A stretch of DNA of 64,000 bases from assembly GCA_937889645.1 (NCBI GenBank), contig CALBZE010000069.1, positions 1 through 64,000 on the forward strand, given 5' to 3'. Below the pieces are notes generated by a model. The model saw nothing but the letters and a program-made list of their open reading frames with translations. It had not been told where the DNA came from and did no database searches. Numbering within the stretch: position 1 is the first letter of the stretch; each line of letters starts with the position of its first letter. Source of the stretch: an uncultured bacterium (GTDB lineage: Bacteria > Gemmatimonadota > Gemmatimonadetes > Longimicrobiales > RSA9). Below are positions 1 to 7,267 of this stretch, piece after piece. The position numbers and the translations under genes were made by a program.

Positions 1-693
1 GGTCCGCCTACCGGCGCAGGTCGCCGGCGCGGCGCCGCCGTCGCGGCAGCCCGAACTGAACCCGGATCGTCTGGCTGCGATAGCGGGTGCGATTGGCCGG
101 AATAATCCCACCGAATCGCACCCGTGTTCTGGGCGCCCAGATCTGCGGGTTCAGTTGGGTGGATCTATGCGACCCAAGCGCACCAAGACCGCGACGCCGG
201 GCGTCGTGGGTTCAGTTGAGTAGAGCGCAGAGACGAGGGCTGAGCGGGCGAGCGCAGCCCCACGCACCGGAGAGCGCGCCACACCACCGGCACAGGCAAG
301 CCGCACGGCGACCCCCGCGGCCTGCTGCGCCCGATCGCCAGCTACGCCTCGCCGCCGCTGCCAGAGGCGGCACCCCCGCGGCCCTCGGGCCGCCCCCCCC
401 CCCCCGCCCCGGGCCGAAGGCCCCGGCGCCTCGGCGCGCGAAGCGCGCGACCGCCGCCCCCGCGCGCGACCGCCGCCCCCGCGCGCGCCCCCGGGTCGCC
501 CGCCCCCCTCCATGCGCAGCGCCTCACCAGCACGCCCCCGCCCCCACCCCCGCCCTCCCGCCCCCGCGCGCCCCCGCGCGCTCGATGGCCGCCGCCGGAG
601 TCGACGCGCGGCGTCCCTCTTGCACCGGAACAGCCGCGTGTGAGCCGCGGGCTCGACGTCGTCGGCCGGCGGAGCTCCTGCTGGTGGAGGCGC
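1..693. other. gene-free, repeat-rich left edge
   Basis: No credible gene is visible: the long open frames here have arginine/proline-rich, low-complexity translations. The stretch holds an 11-bp perfect inverted repeat (CGGGTGCGATT at 84-94 and its complement at 115-125). It sits inside an outer inverted pair built on AACTGAACCCG (about 51-65 and 147-161), and a further GGGTTCAGTT copy lies near 210. A run of 13 C residues lies at about 393-405, followed by GC-only simple sequence to about 580. Confidence 0.6.
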
Positions 694-1308
694 ATGAGCG
701 TGTTCGGACAGCGGGTGAGGCGGCGGTTGTCGGCGCTGCTCCCGGCGCGGCGCGGTGTGGGGCCTTTGCTCCAGCGCGACTACTGGGCCGTGATCGTCGA
801 CTGTCGACTGTCGCCGCCGGAGGTGATCGACCTGGTCGCGCGGCATTTCCCGGAGTTCGCGCCCGCCGAGCTCGCGGCGTTCAGGCGCCTGGGTCAGGGG
901 CGCGGGCCGCTCGAGGTGGGCGACGAGCTCGAGGTCCGGATCCGGATGACGGGCACGTTTCGCGTGCGCGTCGTGCATCGGAACCGGAACAGCTTCACCC
1001 TCGCGACCGTCGTCGGCCACCCCGAGGCGGGGCGGATCACCTTCGGCGCGTATCGGAACGACGTCGGCGACGTCGTCTTCCACATCCGCAGCCGGGCGCG
1101 GTCGGGGTCGAGGCGCTTCTACGCGGGGTTCAGGGCGATGGGCGAGGCGATGCAAACGGAGACGTGGGCGGAGTTCGTGAACCGCGTCGCATTGACGGTG
1201 GGCTCGGGCGTGCTGGCGTACGTCCACGCGGACCTGCGGCGGCTTCCGCCGGACGCGGAGGGGCCGGAGGCGATGCGGTCGCCGACCTTCATCGCGAGGG
1301 GCGAGTGA
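694..1308 (+). CDS. DUF1990 family protein (first of two)
   Basis: Predicted 204-residue soluble protein. The segment HPEAGRITFGAYR followed by DVVFHIRSRARSGSR and a C-terminal MQTETWAEFVNRVA stretch matches, from memory, the conserved core of DUF1990 proteins, whose biochemical role is not known. I start it at the ATG at 694 because TGGAGG lies just upstream; longer starts add only low-complexity residues. Its TGA overlaps the GTG start of the next gene (GTGA), so the two are very probably translationally coupled. The next gene belongs to the same broad family, so they may act as a pair. No signal peptide or membrane segment is seen. Confidence 0.75.
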   Translation: MSVFGQRVRRRLSALLPARRGVGPLLQRDYWAVIVDCRLSPPEVIDLVARHFPEFAPAELAAFRRLGQGRGPLEVGDELEVRIRMTGTFRVRVVHRNRNSFTLATVVGHPEAGRITFGAYRNDVGDVVFHIRSRARSGSRRFYAGFRAMGEAMQTETWAEFVNRVALTVGSGVLAYVHADLRRLPPDAEGPEAMRSPTFIARGE

Positions 1309-2174
1309 TCGTGGCCGAGTGGCGCTTCGCCCGGGGGTGGTCGGAGACCGAGCTCGAGGAGCAGGTCTCGAGAATCGCCCGTGCACCGCTGAGTTTCGAC
1401 CCGGACGCGGTCGCTCCGGGCTACGGGTGGACGTTCTACTACTCCGAGGCGCCGATCGCGCGGGAGGCGCCCGGTCCGCCGGTCGCGGGCGGCGCGTTCG
1501 AACGGGCAAAACAGGCGATCGTCCGGTACGAATTCTCCGACCCGCGCATCGTGACCGCGCATCTGGATCCCACCACTCCGCTCCTCGGGCGGAGGATGCT
1601 CCTCGAGATCAAGGTCCTGGGTCTGCGCTACCTGTGCGGCGTCGTGGTTGGCGCGGTCCGCGAGGTCGAGCCGGAGGGGCGCACCGTCTTCGGCTTCCGC
1701 TACGAGACGCTCGAGGGACACATCGAGTCCGGGTTCGAGTGGTTCCTCCTGACGAAGGACCACGAGACGGGCGAGGTCTGGTTCAGGATCCAGGCGACGT
1801 GGCGCGAGGGGCAGCTCCCGAACTGGTGGAGTCGCCTCGGGTTCCGGCTTCTGGTGCGGCGCTACCAGCGCGCGTGGCACCGGCTCGCGTACGTGCGGCT
1901 GCGCGAGATCGTCGGCGCCGGCGCGGGGCTCGCCCCTGTGCCGCGGGGCCATCGCCTGCTGCACGAGGGCCCCGAGCTGGCGCACCCGGGCGTCTGGACG
2001 ATGTCCGCGGAGGAGGTCCCCGCCCCCGCCATCCGGCCGACGCGCGAGCTGGAGGGCGCGGAGCGGCGCCGGGGCGCGCGGGAGAGGCCGGGTGGGCGGG
2101 AGACCGGCGGCGGTCCGCACACCCGAGGCTTCCGGGACCGGCGGGACGGCGAGAGCGGGCGAGCGACGGCGTGA
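1305..2174 (+). CDS. DUF1990 family protein (second of two)
   Basis: Predicted 289-residue protein starting with GTG at 1305 inside the stop of the upstream gene, with AGGGGCGA as ribosome binding site. Conserved blocks include the N-terminal EWRFARGWSETELE, FERAKQAIVRYEFSDPRIV, LLGRRMLLEIKVLGLRYLCG, the aromatic GFRYETLEGHIESGFEWF and a tryptophan-rich QLPNWWSRLGFRLLVRRYQR. These fit DUF1990, a family of unknown function whose fold I cannot confirm here. The last 40 or so residues are Arg/Gly/Glu-rich and disordered. The stop codon falls inside a direct repeat of about 35 nt (2160-2194 and 2198-2232), so the C-terminus may have been extended by repeat growth. Confidence 0.75.
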   Translation: MIVAEWRFARGWSETELEEQVSRIARAPLSFDPDAVAPGYGWTFYYSEAPIAREAPGPPVAGGAFERAKQAIVRYEFSDPRIVTAHLDPTTPLLGRRMLLEIKVLGLRYLCGVVVGAVREVEPEGRTVFGFRYETLEGHIESGFEWFLLTKDHETGEVWFRIQATWREGQLPNWWSRLGFRLLVRRYQRAWHRLAYVRLREIVGAGAGLAPVPRGHRLLHEGPELAHPGVWTMSAEEVPAPAIRPTRELEGAERRRGARERPGGRETGGGPHTRGFRDRRDGESGRATA

Positions 2175-2232
2175 GCGCGCAGCCGGGCGATGTCGCAGCC
2201 GAGCGACGGCGTGAGCGCGCAGCCGGGCGACG
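2160..2232. repeat. direct repeat across the end of the DUF1990 gene
   Basis: Two copies, 38 nt apart, of a 35-nt unit that starts GAGCGACGGCGTGAG and ends GGGCGA(T/C)GTCG. The first copy contains the stop codon of the preceding gene. Degenerate relatives (CCGGGCGACGTCG) continue to about 2330. Confidence 0.8.
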
Positions 2233-2407
2233 TCGTGAGCGCGCCGCTGGGCGATGTCGTCGCCGGGCGACGTCACGAGTGCGCCGCCGGGCGACTTCGT
2301 CGCCGCCGCGCCCGCGCTCCCCGTCGCCGTCACGTCCTGATACCGCCGCCGCCGCCACGCCCCGGTACCGCCGTCGCCGCCACGCCCCCAGCCGCACTGC
2401 CGCCGCC

Positions 2408-3250
2408 TCACCCCCGCCCCTTCCGCGCGATCCCGACGAGCCCGGTGAGCACCGCGACCCCGGCGACGCCGGCGGCACCCGCCAGCGCGATCCGCGCGGC
2501 CCGGGGGAGCGGCTCCGCGCGGAGCGTGAGCGGTGCGAGGAGCGGGCGCAGCCGGTGGCCGAGCCAGGTCAGGATCGCGCTGCCGGGCGCGGCCAGCTCG
2601 AGGTCGACGACGCTCTGCGGCAGCCCCTTGCGCAGTGCGTTCCAGCCGTCGGTCAGCGCCGCCAGCAGGTGGGGGACGTGGTCGACGCCAGCATCGACGA
2701 CGCCGCGGCCGTCCTTGGCGACGAGCGCGGTCATCTTCCGATGCAGCGTCGGGGCATGCGTCCACAGCTCGTAGTACGCGACACGGCCGTCCGCGCCGAC
2801 CAGGTAGCTCGGGTCGGCGAGCCCGCCGTACGCCCGGTGCACCGTCCCCTCGAGGTCGTCGACGACGACCGTCCACGGGATCCCTTCCTCGCGGACGTAT
2901 CGCCGGGCGTCCTCGAATTTCTCGTCGAAGCTGTGGTACGCCGGCGCGCCCGGGCCGGGGTGCGCCTGGCGGATGAAGACCTCGACGAAATCGAAGACGT
3001 CGCCCCAGTGGGCGAACAGTTTCTTCAGCGGCTCGACCGAGCCGGCGGTGATCGGTCAGGTCCGGGAGCCAAAGCGGAGGTAGACCGGCCCCCCGCGCAG
3101 ATCGCTCAGGCGCAGCGTCCCGCCGTCCACGCGCGGCAGCTCGAAGTCGGGCGCGACGTCGCCCGGCCGGACGCCACGGGCCGCGAGCGTCGCCTTCGCA
3201 TCCGAGAAGAGGTGCAGGGCGCGGAAGTGGTCGAAGTTGTAGTGGTCCAT
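2408..3250 (-). CDS. deiodinase-like thioredoxin-fold selenoprotein (in-frame TGA = Sec65)
   Basis: Reads as one 280-residue protein if the TGA at 3058-3056 is decoded as selenocysteine. The start is the ATG at 3250 with AGGAG five bases upstream. Before the TGA lies a redoxin-type N-terminus (GDVAPDFELPRVDGGTLRLSDLRG, then VYLRFGSRT). After it, in the same frame, come PITAG, FDFVEVFIRQAHPG, GIPWTVVVDDLEG and VHRAYGGLADPSYLVG. FGSxT-U-P is the active-site signature of iodothyronine deiodinases (human DIO1 has FGSCTUPSF, from memory) and of bacterial deiodinase-like redoxins. The tail holds a possible membrane helix (about residues 250-275). A SECIS-like hairpin follows the TGA. The substrate is unknown; bacterial homologues are usually seen as redox enzymes rather than hormone deiodinases. 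Standard gene callers would split this into a truncated 64-residue gene and a downstream fragment. Confidence 0.85.
3029..3058 (-). promoter_or_regulatory. putative bacterial SECIS element after the Sec TGA
   Basis: Immediately 3' of the TGA on the minus strand, bases 12-17 (CGGCTC) pair perfectly with bases 22-27 (GAGCCG), closing a GGTC tetraloop at bases 18-21. Known bacterial SECIS hairpins (for example E. coli fdhF, from memory) place a GGU(C)-containing apical loop about 18-20 nt after the UGA for binding by SelB. Spacing and loop match. The hairpin also lies in coding sequence, as bacterial SECIS elements do. Confidence 0.75.
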
Positions 3251-3303
3251 GGGGGCTCCTGCGTCGCGCTGGTCCGGTGGGCATGGAGTGCAATGGGTGT
3301 ACC

Positions 3304-3365
3304 GGGGGCGGCCACGCGCCGGTGGGGGCGGCCACGCGTCGGTGGGGGCGGCCACGCGTCGGCGG
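3304..3365. repeat. 20-nt minisatellite, three copies
   Basis: Three head-to-tail copies of GGGGGCGGCCACGCGYCGGT lie between the divergent ends of the deiodinase-like gene start and the oxidase stop. Nothing else is recognisable between 3251 and 3435. Confidence 0.8.
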
Positions 3366-3435
3366 GGCGGCCGGCCGCTCGCGCGTGTGCGCGGCAGGCC
3401 TCGCCGCAACCGATGGCGATCGGCGCGGGAGACGA

Positions 3436-4731
3436 TCACCGCAACAGGCGATCGATCCGGAACGGTGTCAGGTCGAAGCGGGTTCGGCCATCCAGCGCCA
3501 GGTCCGCCACCACTTCGCCGATGGCGGGGGCGAACTTGAAGCCGTGGCCGGAGCAGGGGGAGACCACGAGGACGGAGGAGTGGTCCGGGTGGCGGTCGAG
3601 GAGGAAGTGGTGGTCGGGGGCGTTGGTGTAGAGGCAGACGGCGGCTTCGCGGAGGGGGCGGTCGGCGGCGGGGAGATGGGCGCGGACGAGCGCGCGGATG
3701 CGGGCGACGTCGCGCTCCGTCGCCTCCCGGAGGTCCGTCTCCGGGTCCGTCGCCTCGCCGCTGTGGTGGATCCCGGCCTTCACGCCATCGCCGACGTCGG
3801 GGAAGCCGTACCACGCGACCCCGGGGCGGAACTCATGGATGAAGACGGGGAAGCGCTCGGGGGAGAAGAGGTCTGCGACGTCGTCCGCCGCGGGTGTCGG
3901 CTGCGCCCCGCGAGCCGGCGACCCCGCGCGGCCCCGGGCGCGTTCCGGCGACCCCGCGCGACCTTGCACGCGGTCTGGCGACCCCGTCCGCACGCGCAAT
4001 AAGTCCGGCGACCCCGCGCGAGCGCCGGCCCGCTCCGACGTCGTGTCGAACCAGGCCACCACGTTCCGCTCCACCACGAGCGGGAGGCCGAGCGGGGCGA
4101 GGACGCGTGGGGTCCAGGCGCCCACGGCGAGGACGAGGCGGGCGGCGCGGTACGTCCCACGCGACGTCGCGACCTCGACGCCGTCGCCGTCCGCACGCCA
4201 CGAGACGATCGCCTCGCCGAAGCGCAGGTCGGCGCCGTGGCGTCGGGCCAACTCGAGGTGCGCCTCGATCGCGGCCTCGGGGTCGAGCATCCCCGCGCGC
4301 GGCTCGAAGATCCCGACGACGTCGTCGGGAAGCCGCCACGCGGGAAAGCGACGTCGTATCTCCTCCGACGTCAGCTCCTCGAACGGCAGCCCGTGCTCCA
4401 GCGCGCTTCGTCGCGCGCCGGCCACGACCGTCCCGTCCTCGGGTCCCAGCATCAGCCCGCCGGTACGCAGGTATATGCGACGTCCGCTCGACGACTCCAA
4501 CTCCTCCCACCCCGCATATGCCCGCCGAACGAGTGGCACGTACAGCGGATGCTCGAAGTACGCCTCCCGGATGATCCGCGACCGCCCGTGCGACGAACCC
4601 ATCGCGTGCGGCGGCGCGAACCGGTCCACGCCGATCACGCGCACGCCTCGACGGGCGAGGTGGTAGGCCGCGGCGCTGCCGGCCGCGCCGAGCCCTGCCA
4701 CGACGACGTCGACGGTGTGGGGGTGTGTCAT
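3436..4731 (-). CDS. solA: N-methyl-L-tryptophan / monomeric sarcosine oxidase-like flavoenzyme
   Basis: Predicted 431-residue FAD-dependent amine oxidase. The N-terminus has the dinucleotide-binding fold (VVVAGLGAAGSAAAYHLA, residues about 9-26, ending in the acidic VDR). The C-terminus carries VCLYTNAPDHHFLLDRHPDHS with the cysteine (about residue 366) that binds FAD covalently in monomeric sarcosine oxidase, then SGHGFKFAPAIGEV. It should oxidise N-methyl amino acids to the amine, formaldehyde and hydrogen peroxide in the cytoplasm; the exact substrate cannot be told. Oddly, residues about 237-272 are four copies of a 10-residue repeat (core GSPxR) inserted after the WFDTT segment and encoded by a 30-nt tandem repeat at 3915-4020. 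The insertion keeps the frame, so the enzyme may still fold. The gene symbol is by similarity. Confidence 0.8.
   Translation of the reverse strand: MTHPHTVDVVVAGLGAAGSAAAYHLARRGVRVIGVDRFAPPHAMGSSHGRSRIIREAYFEHPLYVPLVRRAYAGWEELESSSGRRIYLRTGGLMLGPEDGTVVAGARRSALEHGLPFEELTSEEIRRRFPAWRLPDDVVGIFEPRAGMLDPEAAIEAHLELARRHGADLRFGEAIVSWRADGDGVEVATSRGTYRAARLVLAVGAWTPRVLAPLGLPLVVERNVVAWFDTTSERAGARAGSPDLLRVRTGSPDRVQGRAGSPERARGRAGSPARGAQPTPAADDVADLFSPERFPVFIHEFRPGVAWYGFPDVGDGVKAGIHHSGEATDPETDLREATERDVARIRALVRAHLPAADRPLREAAVCLYTNAPDHHFLLDRHPDHSSVLVVSPCSGHGFKFAPAIGEVVADLALDGRTRFDLTPFRIDRLLR
3915..4020. repeat. 30-nt in-frame tandem repeat inside the oxidase gene
   Basis: The motif CCGGCGACCCCGCGCG recurs at 3915, 3945, 3975 (diverged) and 4005, an exact 30-nt period. 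It encodes a decapeptide repeat in the host protein. Confidence 0.85.
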
Positions 4732-4786
4732 GGGACGCCAGCGGATTGGGGGTGCGTTATGAGGCGTTCGCGGTTTGGATGCGCGT

Positions 4787-4844
4787 CACGAGACGCCAGC
4801 GGACAAGTGGTGCGACACGAGACGCCAGCGGACAAGTGGTGCGT
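4787..4844. repeat. 29-nt direct repeat, two copies
   Basis: Two copies of CACGAGACGCCAGCGG followed by ACAAGTGGTGCG and one variable base. A degenerate third copy (GGGACGCCAGCGGATTGGGG) begins at about 4732. Confidence 0.8.
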
Positions 4845-4998
4845 CACGATCGGTTGTCTCTACACCGTCGGTTCGATCGTGGTTCGAGGTCCGGCCCGTC
4901 CCGCCATGGCGGCGCCCCACCGGCGCCCGAATGATCGGCGGGCGCGAGGGCGGGAGAGGGTGCCCGGCGGTCGGCCGGTCGCGGGGCGGCCGTCGGGT

Positions 4999-5178
4999 CG
5001 TATGCGGCCGCCGAAGCGTGTGCGGCTGCCGGCGCGTATGCGGCTGCTGGCGCGTATGCGGCTGCTGGCGCGTGTGCGGCTGCTGGCGCGTGTGCGGCTG
5101 CTGGCGCGTGTGCGGCCGCCGGCGCGTGTGCGGCCGCCGACGCGTGTGCGGCTGGCGGTGCGTATGCGGCCGCCGGCG
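4999..5178. repeat. 18-nt minisatellite, ten units
   Basis: Ten head-to-tail units of CGTRTGCGGCYGCYGGCG, an exact 18-nt period. Sequence drift among units is small and mainly A/G at position 4 and C/T in the GCYGCY part. The array ends one base before the 174-bp element. Confidence 0.9.
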
Positions 5179-5179
5179 C

Positions 5180-5353
5180 GTAGAAACTGCACAACCGTCG
5201 CGGAAACAAATGGCGGTCGTGACGTTTTCCCCCGCTAATGCGGCAAATTAACACCTTGGCCTCGAGGCGACGACCAATGTGTGCAGTTGACCACCATATG
5301 TGTAGAAACGTAGGGATCCTCGCGATAACTCGTGACGCTTGCTACGTTTCTAC
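5180..5353. mobile_element. 174-bp repeat element, copy A (MITE/REP-like)
   Basis: It starts GTAGAAAC and ends with the exact reverse complement GTTTCTAC. A second copy of the same length lies at 20747-20920 with most of the sequence shared, including CACGACCGTCGCGGAAACA-like and TTTTCCCCCGCTAATG blocks. The 3' third forms a hairpin: GTAGAAACGTAG (5302-5313) pairs with CTACGTTTCTAC (5342-5353). It contains no credible gene. It is probably a non-autonomous mobile element or a structured RNA unit. Confidence 0.75.
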
Positions 5354-5410
5354 ACGTTCGCCTATGCGCCGCGCCGGGCGCCGGGCGCGTCGACGGGCGC
5401 GGCCGCGAGG

Positions 5411-5557
5411 CACCGCACCCGCCGGCCATGGCACCGCACCCGCCGGCCATGGCACCGCACCCGCCGGCCATGGCACCGCGTCCGCCGGCCACGGCACCGC
5501 GCCCGCCGGCCACGGCACCGCACCCGTTGGCCATGGCGCCATGCCCACCGGCCTCGC
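5411..5557. repeat. 21-nt minisatellite, six to seven units
   Basis: Six units of CACCGCACCCGCCGGCCATGG with a few changes, plus a degraded seventh, lie directly upstream of the DUF559 gene. Confidence 0.9.
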
Positions 5558-5664
5558 CGGCCACCTCATCGGCCATCCCGCTGCCGCGCGGCAGTTCCAC
5601 GCTGCTCGGTCGCCGCACGCCCCCGCGGCGCAAGCGGCCGCCGCCCCGCCCACCCGACCCTGAC

Positions 5665-6618
5665 ATGCGGACCAACGCGCAATCTCCCGACAAACGCACC
5701 GCCCCGGCGACCGGCCGCGTCCAACTCGAGCGCGCCATCGCGGAATTGGGGCGTCGGCAGTACGGCGTCGTCACGCGGTGCCAACTGCTGGGCGCGGGCG
5801 TGCCGGCGCGGACGGTGGAGCACGCGGTGGCGACGGGGCGGTTGCGGCCGATCCATCGCGGGGTGTACGGAACCGGTCCGGTGCTCCCGCCGCGCGCGGT
5901 CGAGATGGCCGCGGTGCTCGCGTGCGGCGACGGCGCGGTCGTGAGCCATCGGAGTGCGGCGGGCCTGTGGGAGATTCTTCCATCGCCGACGCCGCCGACG
6001 CCGGTGGAGGTGACGGTGATGAAACCGTCCCGCCGCAAGATGGGGATCCGGGCCTACCGCGTCCTCTCACTGCCGCCCGACGAGGCGACGCACATCGAGG
6101 GTGTCCCGGTGACGTCGCCTGGGCGCACGCTGCTCGATCTGGCGGGGGTCGCCAACGTGCGCGATCTGGAGCACGCGGTTGCGCGGGCGGAGCGGAGCGG
6201 CCTGGTGACGCCGCGGCGGATTGCCGAGCTGTTCGAGCGTCACCCGCGCCGGCCGGGCTCGGCCGCACTCCGTGCCCTCATCGATGGGAACGCGTCGCCG
6301 GCGCTCACGCGATCGGAGGCCGAGGAACGCTTCCTCGAGATCGTCCGGCGCGGGCAGCTCAGGACGCCCGAGACCAACGTCGTGGTGGCGGGGTTCGAGG
6401 TGGATTTCCTGTGGCGTTCGGAACGTCTCGTCGTGGAGGTCGATGGGTTCGCCTATCACCCAGTCCGGAGCGCTTTCGAGCGCGATCGTCGCAGGGACGC
6501 CGTGCTCGGCACACACGGGTACCGCGTGCTGCGGGTGACGTGGTCGCAACTGGAGTCGGAGCCCGAGGCGGTCCTGGTGAGGGTGGCGCAGATGTTGGCG
6601 CGCTCCGCCGCCGGTTGA
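5665..6618 (+). CDS. AbiEi-like N-domain plus DUF559 endonuclease-fold protein
   Basis: Predicted 317-residue protein, started at the ATG at 5665 because upstream codons are minisatellite. Residues about 15-110 resemble the winged-helix N-domain of AbiEi-type antitoxin proteins (AIAELGRRQYGVVTRCQLLG, then RTVEHAVATGRLRPIHRGVY). The C-terminal 100 residues fit DUF559, a Vsr/PD-(D/E)xK-like fold: ETNVVVAGFEVDFLWRSERLVVEVDG, then FERDRRRDAVLGTHGYRVLRVTW. The E-V-D-F and V-E-V-D pairs are the expected acidic active-site positions. Proteins with this layout are common in high-GC bacteria and are usually called hypothetical. A role in DNA processing or defence is inference. No partner toxin gene is adjacent. 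Confidence 0.7.
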   Translation: MRTNAQSPDKRTAPATGRVQLERAIAELGRRQYGVVTRCQLLGAGVPARTVEHAVATGRLRPIHRGVYGTGPVLPPRAVEMAAVLACGDGAVVSHRSAAGLWEILPSPTPPTPVEVTVMKPSRRKMGIRAYRVLSLPPDEATHIEGVPVTSPGRTLLDLAGVANVRDLEHAVARAERSGLVTPRRIAELFERHPRRPGSAALRALIDGNASPALTRSEAEERFLEIVRRGQLRTPETNVVVAGFEVDFLWRSERLVVEVDGFAYHPVRSAFERDRRRDAVLGTHGYRVLRVTWSQLESEPEAVLVRVAQMLARSAAG

Positions 6619-6630
6619 AAACGACGTCGC

Positions 6631-6957
6631 CTACTCGCTAGGCGGGAGCGCAACGTCGTCGACCCGCCGCGGCGGCGCCTTTCGGAACATCGGACACATC
6701 GCGCCCGTGCATCGCACGCCGTAGTCGAGGCACACCACGGCTTCCGTCACGTCTCGGACCGAGGGGGCGCGGTCGGACCAGTCGGGCGCCTCGACGAGGA
6801 CGGGGACGTTGCGGTCGCAGGCGGAGCAGAACGCGACGCGTGTCTCGAACGCGCCGCCGTCGTCCGTCTCGACGCGGTTCTCCACCGCGCCGCGCCGCTC
6901 CGACGCGCCACGCTTTTCGCGGGCGGCACGCGCCTTCATCACGACGCGTCTCTCCAT
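6631..6957 (-). CDS. small Cys-rich (zinc-ribbon-like) protein
   Basis: Predicted 108-residue protein with GGAGG eight bases before the ATG. The first 35 residues are basic and low-complexity. The rest has CSACDRNVPVLVEAP and CLDYGVRCTGAMCPMF, five cysteines that could form one metal site or disulfides. It ends 12 bp from the stop of the convergent DUF559 gene. I do not recognise a named family; a small zinc-binding regulatory protein is a guess. Confidence 0.6.
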   Translation of the reverse strand: MERRVVMKARAAREKRGASERRGAVENRVETDDGGAFETRVAFCSACDRNVPVLVEAPDWSDRAPSVRDVTEAVVCLDYGVRCTGAMCPMFRKAPPRRVDDVALPPSE

Positions 6958-7267
6958 CGCGGTACCTCCGGGGAACTAGGGAACGACGGCACGTTAGTAA
7001 GACTGGTCGCTGCGCGAGAATCGACGGGTCATGGGCATTCGCGGCGTCATTCGCAGGAGCTGCCGGCGCCCGCGACGTCGCTGGCGGACTGCGGCGGGCG
7101 GGGCACGGGCGCTCCCGCCGCTGGCGCCCGGATGACGGCGGCGGCCGATGCCGAGGCCGCTCCGGCGGCTCGCTCGGAGGCCGCCGCGGCAGGCGCTGCA
7201 TGCTTCCCTCGGCGCTTGTGCCGGCATAACTTACGCCAACCCCCGGAGCCTTCAGGAGCCACTTGCC
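6958..7267. other. intergenic region upstream of the alpha-2-macroglobulin gene
   Basis: Divergent spacer between the Cys-rich gene and the macroglobulin gene. It is mostly GC-rich simple sequence (GGCGGC runs). The only lower-GC stretch, CATAACTTACG near 7227, could be part of a promoter for the downstream gene, but no good -35 box is seen. Confidence 0.4.

Larger units (their letters stand above)
4732..5664. other. 933-bp intergenic region of tandem repeats and one 174-bp element
   Basis: No gene is supported; the frames open on both strands here are translations of the repeats. In order it holds a 29-nt direct repeat (4787 and 4816), an 18-nt array of ten units (4999-5178), a 174-bp element (5180-5353) and a 21-nt array of six to seven units (5411-5557). 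Confidence 0.7.

Noticed and set aside
87..1304. Long upstream extension of the second DUF1990 gene
   Set aside because: The extra 400 codons are Arg/Pro-rich and run in another frame of the first DUF1990 gene; the GTG at 1305 has a good ribosome binding site.
4860..4900. GGTTCGA motifs suggesting a tRNA T-arm
   Set aside because: No acceptor or anticodon stems can be formed around them; no tRNA or rRNA gene was found in the window.
4844..5254. Antisense frame encoding an APAAAY-type repeat protein
   Set aside because: It is only the translation of the 18-nt minisatellite plus the end of the 174-bp element, and both strands are open.
5238..5360. Shared peptide ASRRRP-CAVDH and RRDACYVST in both 174-bp copies as a small gene
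   Set aside because: Conservation is at DNA level including non-coding blocks and hairpin arms, and the frames end differently after the element.
4999..5557. Regularly spaced repeats resembling a CRISPR array
   Set aside because: Units are head-to-tail with no unique spacers and no cas genes are nearby; they are minisatellites.
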